The position numbers and the translations under genes are program-made. From the NCBI RefSeq assembly GCF_019264345.1, contig NZ_JAHVAO010000001.1, positions 62,001 through 126,000 of the forward strand: a DNA stretch of 64,000 nucleotides. Reading direction: 5' to 3'. Under the pieces are notes generated by a model. The model was not told where the DNA came from and made no database searches. It worked only from the letters and a program-made list of their open reading frames with translations. Source of the stretch: Marinobacter arenosus (GTDB lineage Bacteria > Pseudomonadota > Gammaproteobacteria > Pseudomonadales > Oleiphilaceae). Below, piece by piece: positions 56,983 through 64,000 of this stretch. Numbering within the stretch: position 1 is the first letter of the stretch; every line of letters starts with the position of its first letter.

Positions 56983-57468
56983 ATGACCCAGTTGGCGCTC
57001 TTCCAAAAACGCATCAATGATGAAATTCCGCTCTCCAGGGCGCTGGGCATACGCCTGATCTCCTGGGACGGTCACGCTTTGCTTCTGAGCGCCCCCCTGG
57101 AGCAGAACCGGAATCATCAGGGCACCGGATTTGGGGGCAGTGTCTATTCTGCTGCGGTGACCGCTGCCTGGGGACTCACTGAGCTGGCGCTGGCTGATCT
57201 TGGGCTCAGAGGCGCCGTGGTTGTGCAGAGTGGCAACATCGACTATCTCGAGCCGGTTGACCAGGATTTCTATGTCATTTGCCGGCTACCAGCTGGGGAA
57301 GTTCCGGCCAAATTCCGGAAGAGCCTGGCGCGACACGGCAAGGGTCGCCTGGATCTTACCGCCGAAGTGTTTTGCGGCGTTCCCACCACCGAACCCCAGA
57401 ATGAACCCGTGGCCGTATTCCAGGGGCGTTTTGTCGTCAAGGATGCCCGCTCACGGGTCAGTCTGTAA
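56983..57468 (+). CDS. YiiD-C-type hotdog thioesterase
   Basis: A 161-residue hotdog-fold protein. The sequence LEQNRNHQGTGFGGSVYSAAVTAAWG is split here as NRNHQGTGFGGS and SAAVTAAWG, the signature of the YiiD C-terminal thioesterase domain; YiiD of E. coli fuses it to an acetyltransferase, which is absent here. The start ATG follows CAGGAGG. It is convergent with the iron transporter permease (19 bp gap) and follows the acyl-CoA synthetase on the same strand. Confidence 0.83.
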   Translation: MTQLALFQKRINDEIPLSRALGIRLISWDGHALLLSAPLEQNRNHQGTGFGGSVYSAAVTAAWGLTELALADLGLRGAVVVQSGNIDYLEPVDQDFYVICRLPAGEVPAKFRKSLARHGKGRLDLTAEVFCGVPTTEPQNEPVAVFQGRFVVKDARSRVSL

Positions 57469-57487
57469 TCCCCGGTTCTGAGGCTGT

Positions 57488-59176
57488 TCAGCCAATCGAG
57501 CGTGTGTTGGATATCGAACGGCTCATCAGAATAATCGGAACGATTCCCGCCAGTACAATGATCAGGGCCGGTAGCGCGCTGTGGTATAGGCGCTCGTCGG
57601 AAGCAAACTGGTAGACGTAGGTGGCCAGGGTTTCAAAATTGAAGGGACGGAGAATGAGCGTGGCCGGTAGCTCCTTCATGCAATCGACAAACACCACGAG
57701 CGCGGCTGTCAGCAGGGTGCCACGGAGCATCGGCAGGTGCACGTGGACCAGCGTTTTGCCCGGCGTGTACCCCAGCGAGCGAGACGCCATATCCATGCTC
57801 GGCGTAATTTTCTGAAGGGCACTCTCCACGCTACCCGCCGAAACCGCGAGAAATCGCACTGTGTAGGCAAAGACCAACGCAAAGGCGGAACCACTCAGAA
57901 GCAGGCCTGTGCTGATACCGAAAAACTCGCGCATCAGGCCGTCGAACCAGTTATCGAAACCTGCGAGGGGCACGATGACGCCGACCGCCAGAACCGCCCC
58001 GGGCATGGCATAGCCAAGGCTCGATAGCCGCATGAGAATCTGCATGCCGCGGGTGTTGTGCAGTCTGCGGCTGTAGGCGAGGGTAATGCCGATCAGCAGG
58101 GTGGTCAGTGCTGCAGTGCCGGACAGGAAAAGGCTATTGAAGGTGTTCTGGATGAAATCCGGATTCCAGCTTTCGCCGAAGTATTCCCAGGCGTACAGGC
58201 CCAGTGTGAAGCCCGGGATGAGGAAGCCGAGGGTCACGGGTACAGCGCACACTGCCACGCAGACCAGTTGTCTCGGAAAGGACATGGTAAAACGGCGGAT
58301 CGGGTCACGGTTGTCCCGGGCTGCAAACTGCTGTTGCCGGCGACGTGAGTAGCGCTCCAGGGTCACCAGAATGACCACGAAGATGAGCATGGTGGTCGCA
58401 ATCTGTGCGGCGCCGCCCAGGTTGCCCAGGTTCATCCAGGTATCGAAGAGGCCGGCGGTCAGTGTCTGCACGGCAAAAAAGTCGACGGTGCCGAAGTCGT
58501 TCAGGGTTTCCATCAGCACCAGCGAGAGGCCAACCGCCACTGCAGGCCGGGCGATTGGCAACACCACGCGAAAAAAAGTACTCAGGGCGGAATGGCCCAG
58601 GCTGCGGCTGACGGCAAACAGTGACGGCGATTGCTCGAGGAAAGCGGCTCGGGCGAGTAGATAGACGTAAGGGTAGAGCACCAGGCCGATCATCAGCGTG
58701 GCACCCTCCAGGCTGCGGATTTCAGGAAACCAGTAGTCGCTGGCATTTTCCCAGCCGAACCATTCCCTGAGTGCGCTCTGCACCGGCCCGGCGTAGTCAA
58801 GCAGACTGGTGTAGACATAGGCGATGACATAGGCGGGAACGGCGAACGGCAGCAGCATAGCCCATTCGAAAAAACGCCGGCCCGGGAACTCGCACATGGT
58901 GACCGCCCAGGCCGTCGAAAGTCCGATGACCAGGGTCAGCACACCGACGCCAAGCATGAGTTGAAGCGTGGTGGTCAGGTATCGGGGCAGCGTTGTATCG
59001 ATGAGGTGAGGCCAGATGTTCTCTTCCGGAAAAAAGGCCAGGAAGACAACGGAGAGCACCGGGAGCACAACAATGGCCGTGGTCAGGGCTGCAGAGATCA
59101 GCCACCGCCGAGAGGTTCGTTTTGCCAGCAAGGGCTCGGTTAGCCCTGGGTCAACGCTGGTAACGGCCTCGGTCAT
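57488..59176 (-). CDS. Fe3+ ABC transporter permease (fused double domain)
   Basis: A 562-residue inner-membrane protein with about twelve helices, made of two BPD_transp_1 units joined in one chain, as in FbpB/HitB. Conserved EAA-like loops occur in each half (for example RSLGHSALSTFFRVVLP and RSLGYTPGKTLVHVHLP). I take ATG 59176 with AGGAA upstream rather than an earlier start. It partners the binding protein encoded upstream; no ATPase gene is present next to them in this window. Confidence 0.93.
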   Translation of the reverse strand: MTEAVTSVDPGLTEPLLAKRTSRRWLISAALTTAIVVLPVLSVVFLAFFPEENIWPHLIDTTLPRYLTTTLQLMLGVGVLTLVIGLSTAWAVTMCEFPGRRFFEWAMLLPFAVPAYVIAYVYTSLLDYAGPVQSALREWFGWENASDYWFPEIRSLEGATLMIGLVLYPYVYLLARAAFLEQSPSLFAVSRSLGHSALSTFFRVVLPIARPAVAVGLSLVLMETLNDFGTVDFFAVQTLTAGLFDTWMNLGNLGGAAQIATTMLIFVVILVTLERYSRRRQQQFAARDNRDPIRRFTMSFPRQLVCVAVCAVPVTLGFLIPGFTLGLYAWEYFGESWNPDFIQNTFNSLFLSGTAALTTLLIGITLAYSRRLHNTRGMQILMRLSSLGYAMPGAVLAVGVIVPLAGFDNWFDGLMREFFGISTGLLLSGSAFALVFAYTVRFLAVSAGSVESALQKITPSMDMASRSLGYTPGKTLVHVHLPMLRGTLLTAALVVFVDCMKELPATLILRPFNFETLATYVYQFASDERLYHSALPALIIVLAGIVPIILMSRSISNTRSIG

Positions 59177-59284
59177 AGCTTTCCTGTTGTTGAATCGAAA
59201 TGAGAAAGGATGTCGATTGTAGACAGCTGACTGGCTGCCTGCAATCACCTACGCCATCTCCAACAGGCATTTGCGGATGAAAAG

Positions 59285-59319
59285 ACGGGCCGAGGTCAGA
59301 TGAACTGGTCTCGGCCCGT
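59285..59319 (-). terminator. hairpin between iron-binding protein and permease genes
   Basis: A 15-bp stem (ACGGGCCGAGGTCAG with CTGGTCTCGGCCCGT, two wobbles) has a 5-base loop and is followed on the minus strand by TCTTTT. It should reduce read-through from the binding protein gene into the permease gene. Confidence 0.82.
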
Positions 59320-59324
59320 TCGGA

Positions 59325-60341
59325 TTACTCGCCGTCGTAGTCGACGCGATCAACCAGTTTCACCGCTGCATTTCGATGGTCAGCGATTTCCTGCAAGGAC
59401 AGTTGGTCCGGATTGATGTCCCCCCACTCCGCGACAAGGCCGGAAGGGCTCACATCCGGGTTTGCCGGGTATTCGGTATTCGCCTCGGCATAGATGCGCT
59501 GGGCTTCAGGCGATGACAGGAACTCCATCAGTTTGAGCGCGTTTTCACGGTTTGGAGCGCTCTTGGTCATCGAAATGCCACTGATGTTAACGTGGGTGCC
59601 ACGGCCTTCGGCGTTGGGAAACACCAGGCGAACCTGTTCGGCGATCTCACGCTGGTTTTCGTCCTGAAGCATGTTGCCGTAGTAGTAACTGTTGCCGATC
59701 GATACGTCGCATACGCCCTCAGCAATCGCCTTGATCTGGTCACGGTCGCCACCCTGCGGCTTGCGCGCCAGGTTATCCTTGACGCCTTCCAGCCACGCTT
59801 CGGTCTCGGCTTCCCCGTGATGGGCAATCATTGAAGAGAACAGGGCGATGTTGTAGGGATGTTTACCGCTTCGCGTACAGATGCGGTTATTCCATTTGTC
59901 GTCTGCCAGCTCTTCATAGGTTGTGATTTCACCTTCCTCAACACGATCCTTCGAGGTAAAGATCAGCCGGCCCCGGGTGGTCAGTGCGAACCACTTGCCC
60001 TCGGGGTGGCGAAGGTTTTCCGGGATGTTCTCGTTCAGTACGTCGCTGTCGACGCCCTGAACCAGGTCGCGCTCAACCAGCTCGTTAATGCGGGAAATGT
60101 CGACCGTCATGACGATGTCCGCCGGGCTGTTGCGGCCCTCACGCTCCAGGCGTTCGGCCAGGCCCTTCTTCGCGAATACGACATTTGTGTCGATCCCGGT
60201 CTCCTGCTCAAACGCATTCAGCAGTGGCTTGAGCAGGTAGGCCTGCCGATAGGAGTAGATGTTCACCTCGCCATCGGCGGATGCACTCAATGGAAGCAGG
60301 GTCAGGGCAATGGAGGCGGTTGCGGCCAGTTTCATTCGCAT
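59325..60341 (-). CDS. Fe3+ ABC transporter periplasmic binding protein
   Basis: A 338-residue ferric-binding protein of the FbpA/FutA/HitA type, with a signal peptide (residues 1-22, ending SASA). The start VNIYSYRQAYLLKPLL is typical. The iron-ligating tyrosine pair lies in IGNSYYYGNM. A Fur-box-like site is 70 bp upstream, consistent with induction by iron limitation. A strong hairpin separates it from the permease. Confidence 0.93.
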   Translation of the reverse strand: MRMKLAATASIALTLLPLSASADGEVNIYSYRQAYLLKPLLNAFEQETGIDTNVVFAKKGLAERLEREGRNSPADIVMTVDISRINELVERDLVQGVDSDVLNENIPENLRHPEGKWFALTTRGRLIFTSKDRVEEGEITTYEELADDKWNNRICTRSGKHPYNIALFSSMIAHHGEAETEAWLEGVKDNLARKPQGGDRDQIKAIAEGVCDVSIGNSYYYGNMLQDENQREIAEQVRLVFPNAEGRGTHVNISGISMTKSAPNRENALKLMEFLSSPEAQRIYAEANTEYPANPDVSPSGLVAEWGDINPDQLSLQEIADHRNAAVKLVDRVDYDGE

Positions 60342-60410
60342 ATCGTGATCCTTTTCAAGAAATGCTGAAGTCAGATCCCGCGATGTTAGTCACAGGCATT
60401 TAAAAACGCC

Positions 60411-60429
60411 AACTATTCTCATTTGTATT
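60411..60429 (-). promoter_or_regulatory. candidate Fur box ahead of the Fe3+ transporter
   Basis: Read on the minus strand, AATACAAATGAGAATAGTT resembles the Fur consensus built from NATWAT-like hexamers (AATGAGAAT core). It lies about 70 bp upstream of the binding protein start and between it and the divergent PilZ gene. Confidence 0.6.
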
Positions 60430-60528
60430 AATGGATGAGTCAATATCACCTTTGGCATATTTCTGTGGAAATGGTGGTATGCTTCGGAAGACTATAAAAA
60501 CTATGTAAAAAGTAGTGGAATCCGCGCG

Positions 60529-60807
60529 ATGGCAGACAGTGATCGAAGAGAACATGCACGCACCGCGATGAGTGCCAAGGTGAAGGTTGTACACCCGGTT
60601 CAGGGTGAGTTTGTCTTCTCGACCCGGGATATTTCCGACGGTGGCGTGTTCATTGTGGTCGATACGGAACCCTTTGAGCCCCAGCTTGGCGACAGGGTAA
60701 CCGTGCAGGTTCAGGGGTTGCCGGTGCCTGCCCCCATCCTGGATATGGTGATCGTTCGCAAGACCCGTGACGGATTCGGACTTCAATTCGAGTATGGCCA
60801 GGATTGA
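60529..60807 (+). CDS. PilZ domain protein
   Basis: A 92-residue single-domain PilZ protein, a cyclic-di-GMP receptor. The binding motif RREHAR (Arg-x3-Arg) is at residues 6-11 and DISDGGVF (Asp-x-Ser-x-x-Gly) follows. No output domain is attached, so it should act by binding a partner. The next gene begins 1 bp after its stop. A degenerate HD-GYP gene is nearby. Confidence 0.9.
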   Translation: MADSDRREHARTAMSAKVKVVHPVQGEFVFSTRDISDGGVFIVVDTEPFEPQLGDRVTVQVQGLPVPAPILDMVIVRKTRDGFGLQFEYGQD

Positions 60808-60808
60808 T

Positions 60809-61378
60809 ATGAAGCGATTTATCCTGTTTCTGGTCCTGTCCCTGACCCTGCCAGGCTGCGCATCTTACTATACCCATTACGCGATGTTTCCCGCGGCGAA
60901 TTCATCGGGTGAACCCCGTCAGATCCGGCTCTCCTGGCAAACCGCCGACTACCCCGGGTGGTGGTTCGTCAGTGATAAGGCGACGCCCATGCGGGTCGAA
61001 ACCCAGTGCAGTGACCGCGTCTGGCGGCTGCGGGATGATGGGGATAAGGCTGCCTGTGGGCAAGGTATCAGGGCCTGCGGTGAGCCGGTTAGGGACGTGT
61101 ACGCATCTGGCGGTAGTCTGGCAGCGGGCGACCGGCCCTGTATGACGGTCAATCCATCCGATCCAGGCGCCCGTATTCCGGACGTCGGGGAGAAGTTCGA
61201 GCTGCTTGTTTCCTGTCGGCCGGTTTCGCCCGTCGAGGGTCAGGGTGACAATTTACGGAACATGGATTATCTAAGGGCCTCTGCGGTGCCCTACACGGTG
61301 TATGCCCGGAAGGCGCCCCGCGGCTCGCTCAGGGCAAAAATGCCCGAGTTCGATGAATCGGTGTGTGACGCAGAGTGA
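60809..61378 (+). CDS. hypothetical lipoprotein
   Basis: A 189-residue protein with a lipobox SLTLPGC (Cys17). The mature part has several cysteines (CSDRVW, CGQGIRACGE, CMTVN, LVSCR, CDAE), suggesting disulfides. No family recognised. I start at ATG 60809 because the signal sequence begins there; the longer frame overlaps PilZ. It starts 1 bp after the PilZ stop, so both are likely co-transcribed. Confidence 0.75.
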   Translation: MKRFILFLVLSLTLPGCASYYTHYAMFPAANSSGEPRQIRLSWQTADYPGWWFVSDKATPMRVETQCSDRVWRLRDDGDKAACGQGIRACGEPVRDVYASGGSLAAGDRPCMTVNPSDPGARIPDVGEKFELLVSCRPVSPVEGQGDNLRNMDYLRASAVPYTVYARKAPRGSLRAKMPEFDESVCDAE

Positions 61379-61396
61379 CACGTTTTGACATTTTCG

Positions 61397-61412
61397 TGTG
61401 ATCGCTATCACA
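61397..61412. promoter_or_regulatory. consensus CRP/Vfr binding site
   Basis: TGTGATCGCTATCACA has both CRP half-sites perfect (TGTGA-N6-TCACA). A TTGACA element begins at 61385 and TACACT lies at 61417, so the site may sit inside a promoter. It is about 140 bp upstream of the HD-GYP-like gene. Confidence 0.8.
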
Positions 61413-61554
61413 TTGCTACACTTTGTTTCCCTCTGAACATTAGCGTTACCTTTTGTTGCTCTGAAGTTACTTTGCGCTACCAAACTGTTATGGACTCTTT
61501 TCGGCACGCCGTCAGAATGGTACTCATCGATAAGTTTATGGATAGAGGTGGCTT

Positions 61555-62862
61555 GTGGGCGTCCAGCAGAGAAAAATAGCAGTGCACGATCTGGAGGTGG
61601 GCATGTTTGTGTCCGATCTCGATCGGCCCTGGCACCAAACCCCTTTCCCCATTCAGGGATTTCATATCCGCTCCCAGGACGACGTTCGTGCAGTGACGTC
61701 TCACTGCAAGTGGGTGATGATTGATGTCGCGGAAGTTCGGGTGTCCGCTGCACTGGAAGACACCACAAAGCCGGCATTCAGTCGCAACGCCAGTCGTCGT
61801 GGCAAAGGCCGGGATGTGCTGCAGTTGCCGCCCATCAACATCCGGGAGCCGGTCACCTATGAGACGGTGACCACCCTCAAGAAAGAGATGAAGACGTCGC
61901 GTCATCTGCTGGATGATGCTGAGATGGCCCTTCATCGCCTGTTCGAAACCGTGCGTCACGAGGGCGTTGCAGACCTGAAACCCATCGCTGAGATCACCAG
62001 CCGGATGGTCAGCAGCGTTATTCGCCAGCCCGACGCATTGCTGTGGCTGAGTCGGACACGCCAGCATGACGATTACATATACCGACATGCTCTCAACACG
62101 TCCGTTTGGGCGTTGGTTTGTGGGCGCCACCTCGGGCTGAATGAAGGGCTGTTGAATCATCTCGGGCTTGGCTGTCTGATGTCTCAGGTGGGTAAGTGCG
62201 CCTTGCCGAGGGAGCTACTGAACCGTGAGGGACAGCTGAGCACCGAGGAATATGCCCAGTACCGTGAGTACGTATCGAAAGGCGTAGAAATGCTCTCCGA
62301 CAGTGGGCTTTCACGGGCTGTTCTGAGTGTTGTGCAGGGCCACCGTGAGCGACACAACGGCTCCGGCTTCCCGGAGGGCGTGCGGGGTGACCGTATTCCT
62401 CTATTGGCCAAGGTAGCGGGTATTGCCGAGTTCTTCGAGTCGCTGATCGGGCCGCGGGAGACCTCTGAGCCGATAACGCCGGACAAGGCCGTGGCGATGC
62501 TCTATGACATGAGAAACATCGAGTTTCAGGAAGACCTGGCTGAGAGCTTTATCCAGGCCATCGGAATTTATCCCACGGGTAGTCTGGTGGAACTGAATGA
62601 CGGTCAACGTGGGATAGTTGTGTCCCATTCACCAGAGCGCCGACTGTGGCCCCGTGTGATGGTAATGACCGACAGCGATCACCGGCCGTTGAAGTCTGCG
62701 AAGGTGATTGACCTGGCCCGGTTCAATGAGACCCGGGATGCCGGGGAAGCCATTACCATCCGTGAGTGCCTGCCCCATGGCACAGAGGGGCTGGATCCCG
62801 CCGGCTACGATGTGACTGGCGGGGAATCCCGCTGGAACCTCTCCCGGCTGATCATCGGATAA
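61555..62862 (+). CDS. DUF3391 / degenerate HD-GYP domain protein
   Basis: A 435-residue cytoplasmic protein starting at GTG 61555 behind AGAGG. Residues 1-95 fit the DUF3391 domain that precedes many HD-GYP phosphodiesterases. The HD-GYP domain (about 145-330) is degenerate: the HD pair is Ser210-Gln211 (LMSQVGK), the HHExxDG motif reads GHRERHNG, GYP is GFP, and the later Asp is Glu (AEFFESL). Only scattered His residues remain. It is unlikely to hydrolyse cyclic-di-GMP and may be a sensor or scaffold. A CRP site lies upstream. Confidence 0.88.
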   Translation: MGVQQRKIAVHDLEVGMFVSDLDRPWHQTPFPIQGFHIRSQDDVRAVTSHCKWVMIDVAEVRVSAALEDTTKPAFSRNASRRGKGRDVLQLPPINIREPVTYETVTTLKKEMKTSRHLLDDAEMALHRLFETVRHEGVADLKPIAEITSRMVSSVIRQPDALLWLSRTRQHDDYIYRHALNTSVWALVCGRHLGLNEGLLNHLGLGCLMSQVGKCALPRELLNREGQLSTEEYAQYREYVSKGVEMLSDSGLSRAVLSVVQGHRERHNGSGFPEGVRGDRIPLLAKVAGIAEFFESLIGPRETSEPITPDKAVAMLYDMRNIEFQEDLAESFIQAIGIYPTGSLVELNDGQRGIVVSHSPERRLWPRVMVMTDSDHRPLKSAKVIDLARFNETRDAGEAITIRECLPHGTEGLDPAGYDVTGGESRWNLSRLIIG

Positions 62863-63970
62863 TAACGCGCAGCTGCTTGCGTACCCATCGGTAGGTGTCG
62901 TCCGGGCGGAAACTCACGACAAGCTCGGCTTCACCTCCGGTTGCGCCTGCGACAAAATACTCCACTTCCGCTTCCTGCCAACTGGTCGCATTGACCATGA
63001 CATCTGCCGGTCGGGTGCTGATGGCTTCGATATCCGCCAGTTCCGGGTTCCCCCCAATTTTCCTGATGCCTACCGTTTTAATCTCGGTGTCACTGGCAGG
63101 GTGGCTGGCCACGTCTTCATCCAGATAGAAACGGTTTGAGACGGCGGTCGTGATGGACGTGAGTTCGCGCGTCAGGTAAGTCTGTGCATCGTTCGCGTCA
63201 ATGTCCTCAAGAGACCGGACGGAGCCAAGAATGCGATCTCTTTTCGCCTGTAGATCTTCACGGTACTCAACGTCGGGGTCTCTTTCTTCCTCAAGGTCAG
63301 GCCGTGTTGGCGCTGCGGCTATTTCTGAAGGTGTCGGCGGATCCTCGCACAGTTCGTCGCCCTCTGGATAAAAACAGATGGCGGCAAGCAATTGGTTGGC
63401 GGGAGAGGGCGTTGAGCCACGCGCGGTGAATTCAGCCTCGGTGACGTTGAAATCGATTGGACCGGTCAGGTTGGGCAGGGCGGCATTCAATTGCTCGATG
63501 ACCCGGTCCCGAATGTCAATGCCTTCGCCCTCGCGAACGTTCTCCGTCCAGTTTAGGGCAATCAGGAAGCGGGTAAGGTTGTTCAGTGGAATATCGTCGA
63601 TCAGTTGCTGCTCGGTGATGGTATGGGTGCTGAGGCCCTCATCATCGAATGCCGGATTCGACAGTTCAGCGCGGAGTCCGGGGAAGAATTCCAGTGGCGT
63701 TACGTATCGTCTGGCGGGAACGCCGTCGACGATCGGCAGATCACCCACCCGCAGGCTCAGGGTTTCCCCGGGGTAATAGCGGAATTCGCCCTGGGCGTTG
63801 GTGGTCCCCGTCTGACTGGCGGTCTGGTAGGTCACTCCGCCAAAACCATTGAAATTGAGACGTCCGGTGCTGGTATCGTCGCTGCTGGAGCTGCTGTCAT
63901 GGAGGCAGCCAGTGACGGTAAGGGTGGCTAGCAGGGTGAGTGACAGGCGGATCGGGTGAGCGGATCTCAT
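62852..63970 (-). CDS. hypothetical lipoprotein
   Basis: A 372-residue protein with lipobox TVTGC (Cys22) followed by a Ser/Asp-rich linker. The mature body is acidic and contains a segment resembling YNGTVYQTA-like surface-repeat starts (NFNGFGGVTYQTA) and a helical, charged middle (EEERDPDVEYRED). I recognise no family. It is convergent with the HD-GYP-like gene and overlaps it by 11 bp. The start lies 31 bp from the window edge. Confidence 0.7.
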   Translation of the reverse strand: MRSAHPIRLSLTLLATLTVTGCLHDSSSSSDDTSTGRLNFNGFGGVTYQTASQTGTTNAQGEFRYYPGETLSLRVGDLPIVDGVPARRYVTPLEFFPGLRAELSNPAFDDEGLSTHTITEQQLIDDIPLNNLTRFLIALNWTENVREGEGIDIRDRVIEQLNAALPNLTGPIDFNVTEAEFTARGSTPSPANQLLAAICFYPEGDELCEDPPTPSEIAAAPTRPDLEEERDPDVEYREDLQAKRDRILGSVRSLEDIDANDAQTYLTRELTSITTAVSNRFYLDEDVASHPASDTEIKTVGIRKIGGNPELADIEAISTRPADVMVNATSWQEAEVEYFVAGATGGEAELVVSFRPDDTYRWVRKQLRVIIR

Positions 63971-64000
63971 GGTGTGTCGTACATTCCCTTCACTTCAGCC

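Overview
The window is a chromosomal segment of a Gram-negative gammaproteobacterium, most likely Marinobacter or a close relative. This rests on protein content and gene order; no database search was run. The order gyrA-serC-pheA-hisC-tyrA/aroA-cmk-rpsA-ihfB matches the aromatic/ribosomal supraoperon of pseudomonads, and pyrD-rmf-rlmKL, aspC-uvrB and the split class II ribonucleotide reductase (nrdJa/nrdJb) are also arranged as in Pseudomonas. The abundance of lipid-handling genes fits a marine, lipid- or wax-ester-metabolising bacterium. Coding is dense, and most long reading frames opposite the real genes are shadows of GC-rich third positions. I see no prophage, insertion sequence, CRISPR array or rRNA operon.

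Layout. 1-13.3 kb: the gyrA (5' truncated by the window edge) to pyrF run, covering aromatic amino acid, nucleotide, translation and LPS-assembly genes. 13.4-21 kb: tRNA-Asn, an aspC-type aminotransferase, uvrB, a divergent pair made of a GNAT/C39-peptidase fusion and a RimK-like ATP-grasp ligase, and a cation diffusion facilitator. 21-25.3 kb: an AT-rich, DnaA-box-bearing spacer, pyrD, rmf and rlmKL. 25.3-33.1 kb: an outer-membrane protein, a possible degenerate exonuclease, the M18 aminopeptidase, a second identical tRNA-Asn, a YheT-type hydrolase and the tesA/ybbA/ybbP cluster. 33.1-44.7 kb: a periplasmic binding protein, an iron alcohol dehydrogenase operon with a palindromic operator, an M48 protease lipoprotein, tandem hotdog thioesterases, htpG behind a sigma32-type promoter and a long inverted repeat, DUF2835, a 30-residue ORF, dusC, a secreted metallo-beta-lactamase-fold protein and class I aldolase. 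44.9-51 kb: a 684-residue protein whose C-terminal half resembles acyl-ACP reductase, an amino acid racemase and nrdJab. 51.3-60.3 kb: a DUF6160 protein, two ABC importers (ABC_sub_bind type and Fe3+ type), an acyl-CoA synthetase and a thioesterase. 60.5-64 kb: PilZ, two lipoproteins and a catalytically degenerate HD-GYP protein.

How the genes fit together. The first block links chorismate-derived amino acid synthesis with pyrimidine synthesis, ribosomes and LPS control. A scattered lipid set (three hotdog thioesterases, TesA, acyl-CoA ligase, AAR-like reductase, iron alcohol dehydrogenase, SCP2-like protein) could act on fatty acyl, aldehyde and alcohol intermediates. The right end looks like a cyclic-di-GMP and cAMP signalling corner next to a Fur-controlled iron importer. 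The least explained items are the RimK-like/GNAT-C39 pair, the AAR-like protein with its unknown N-terminal half, the origin-like spacer before pyrD, and the structured htpG leader.
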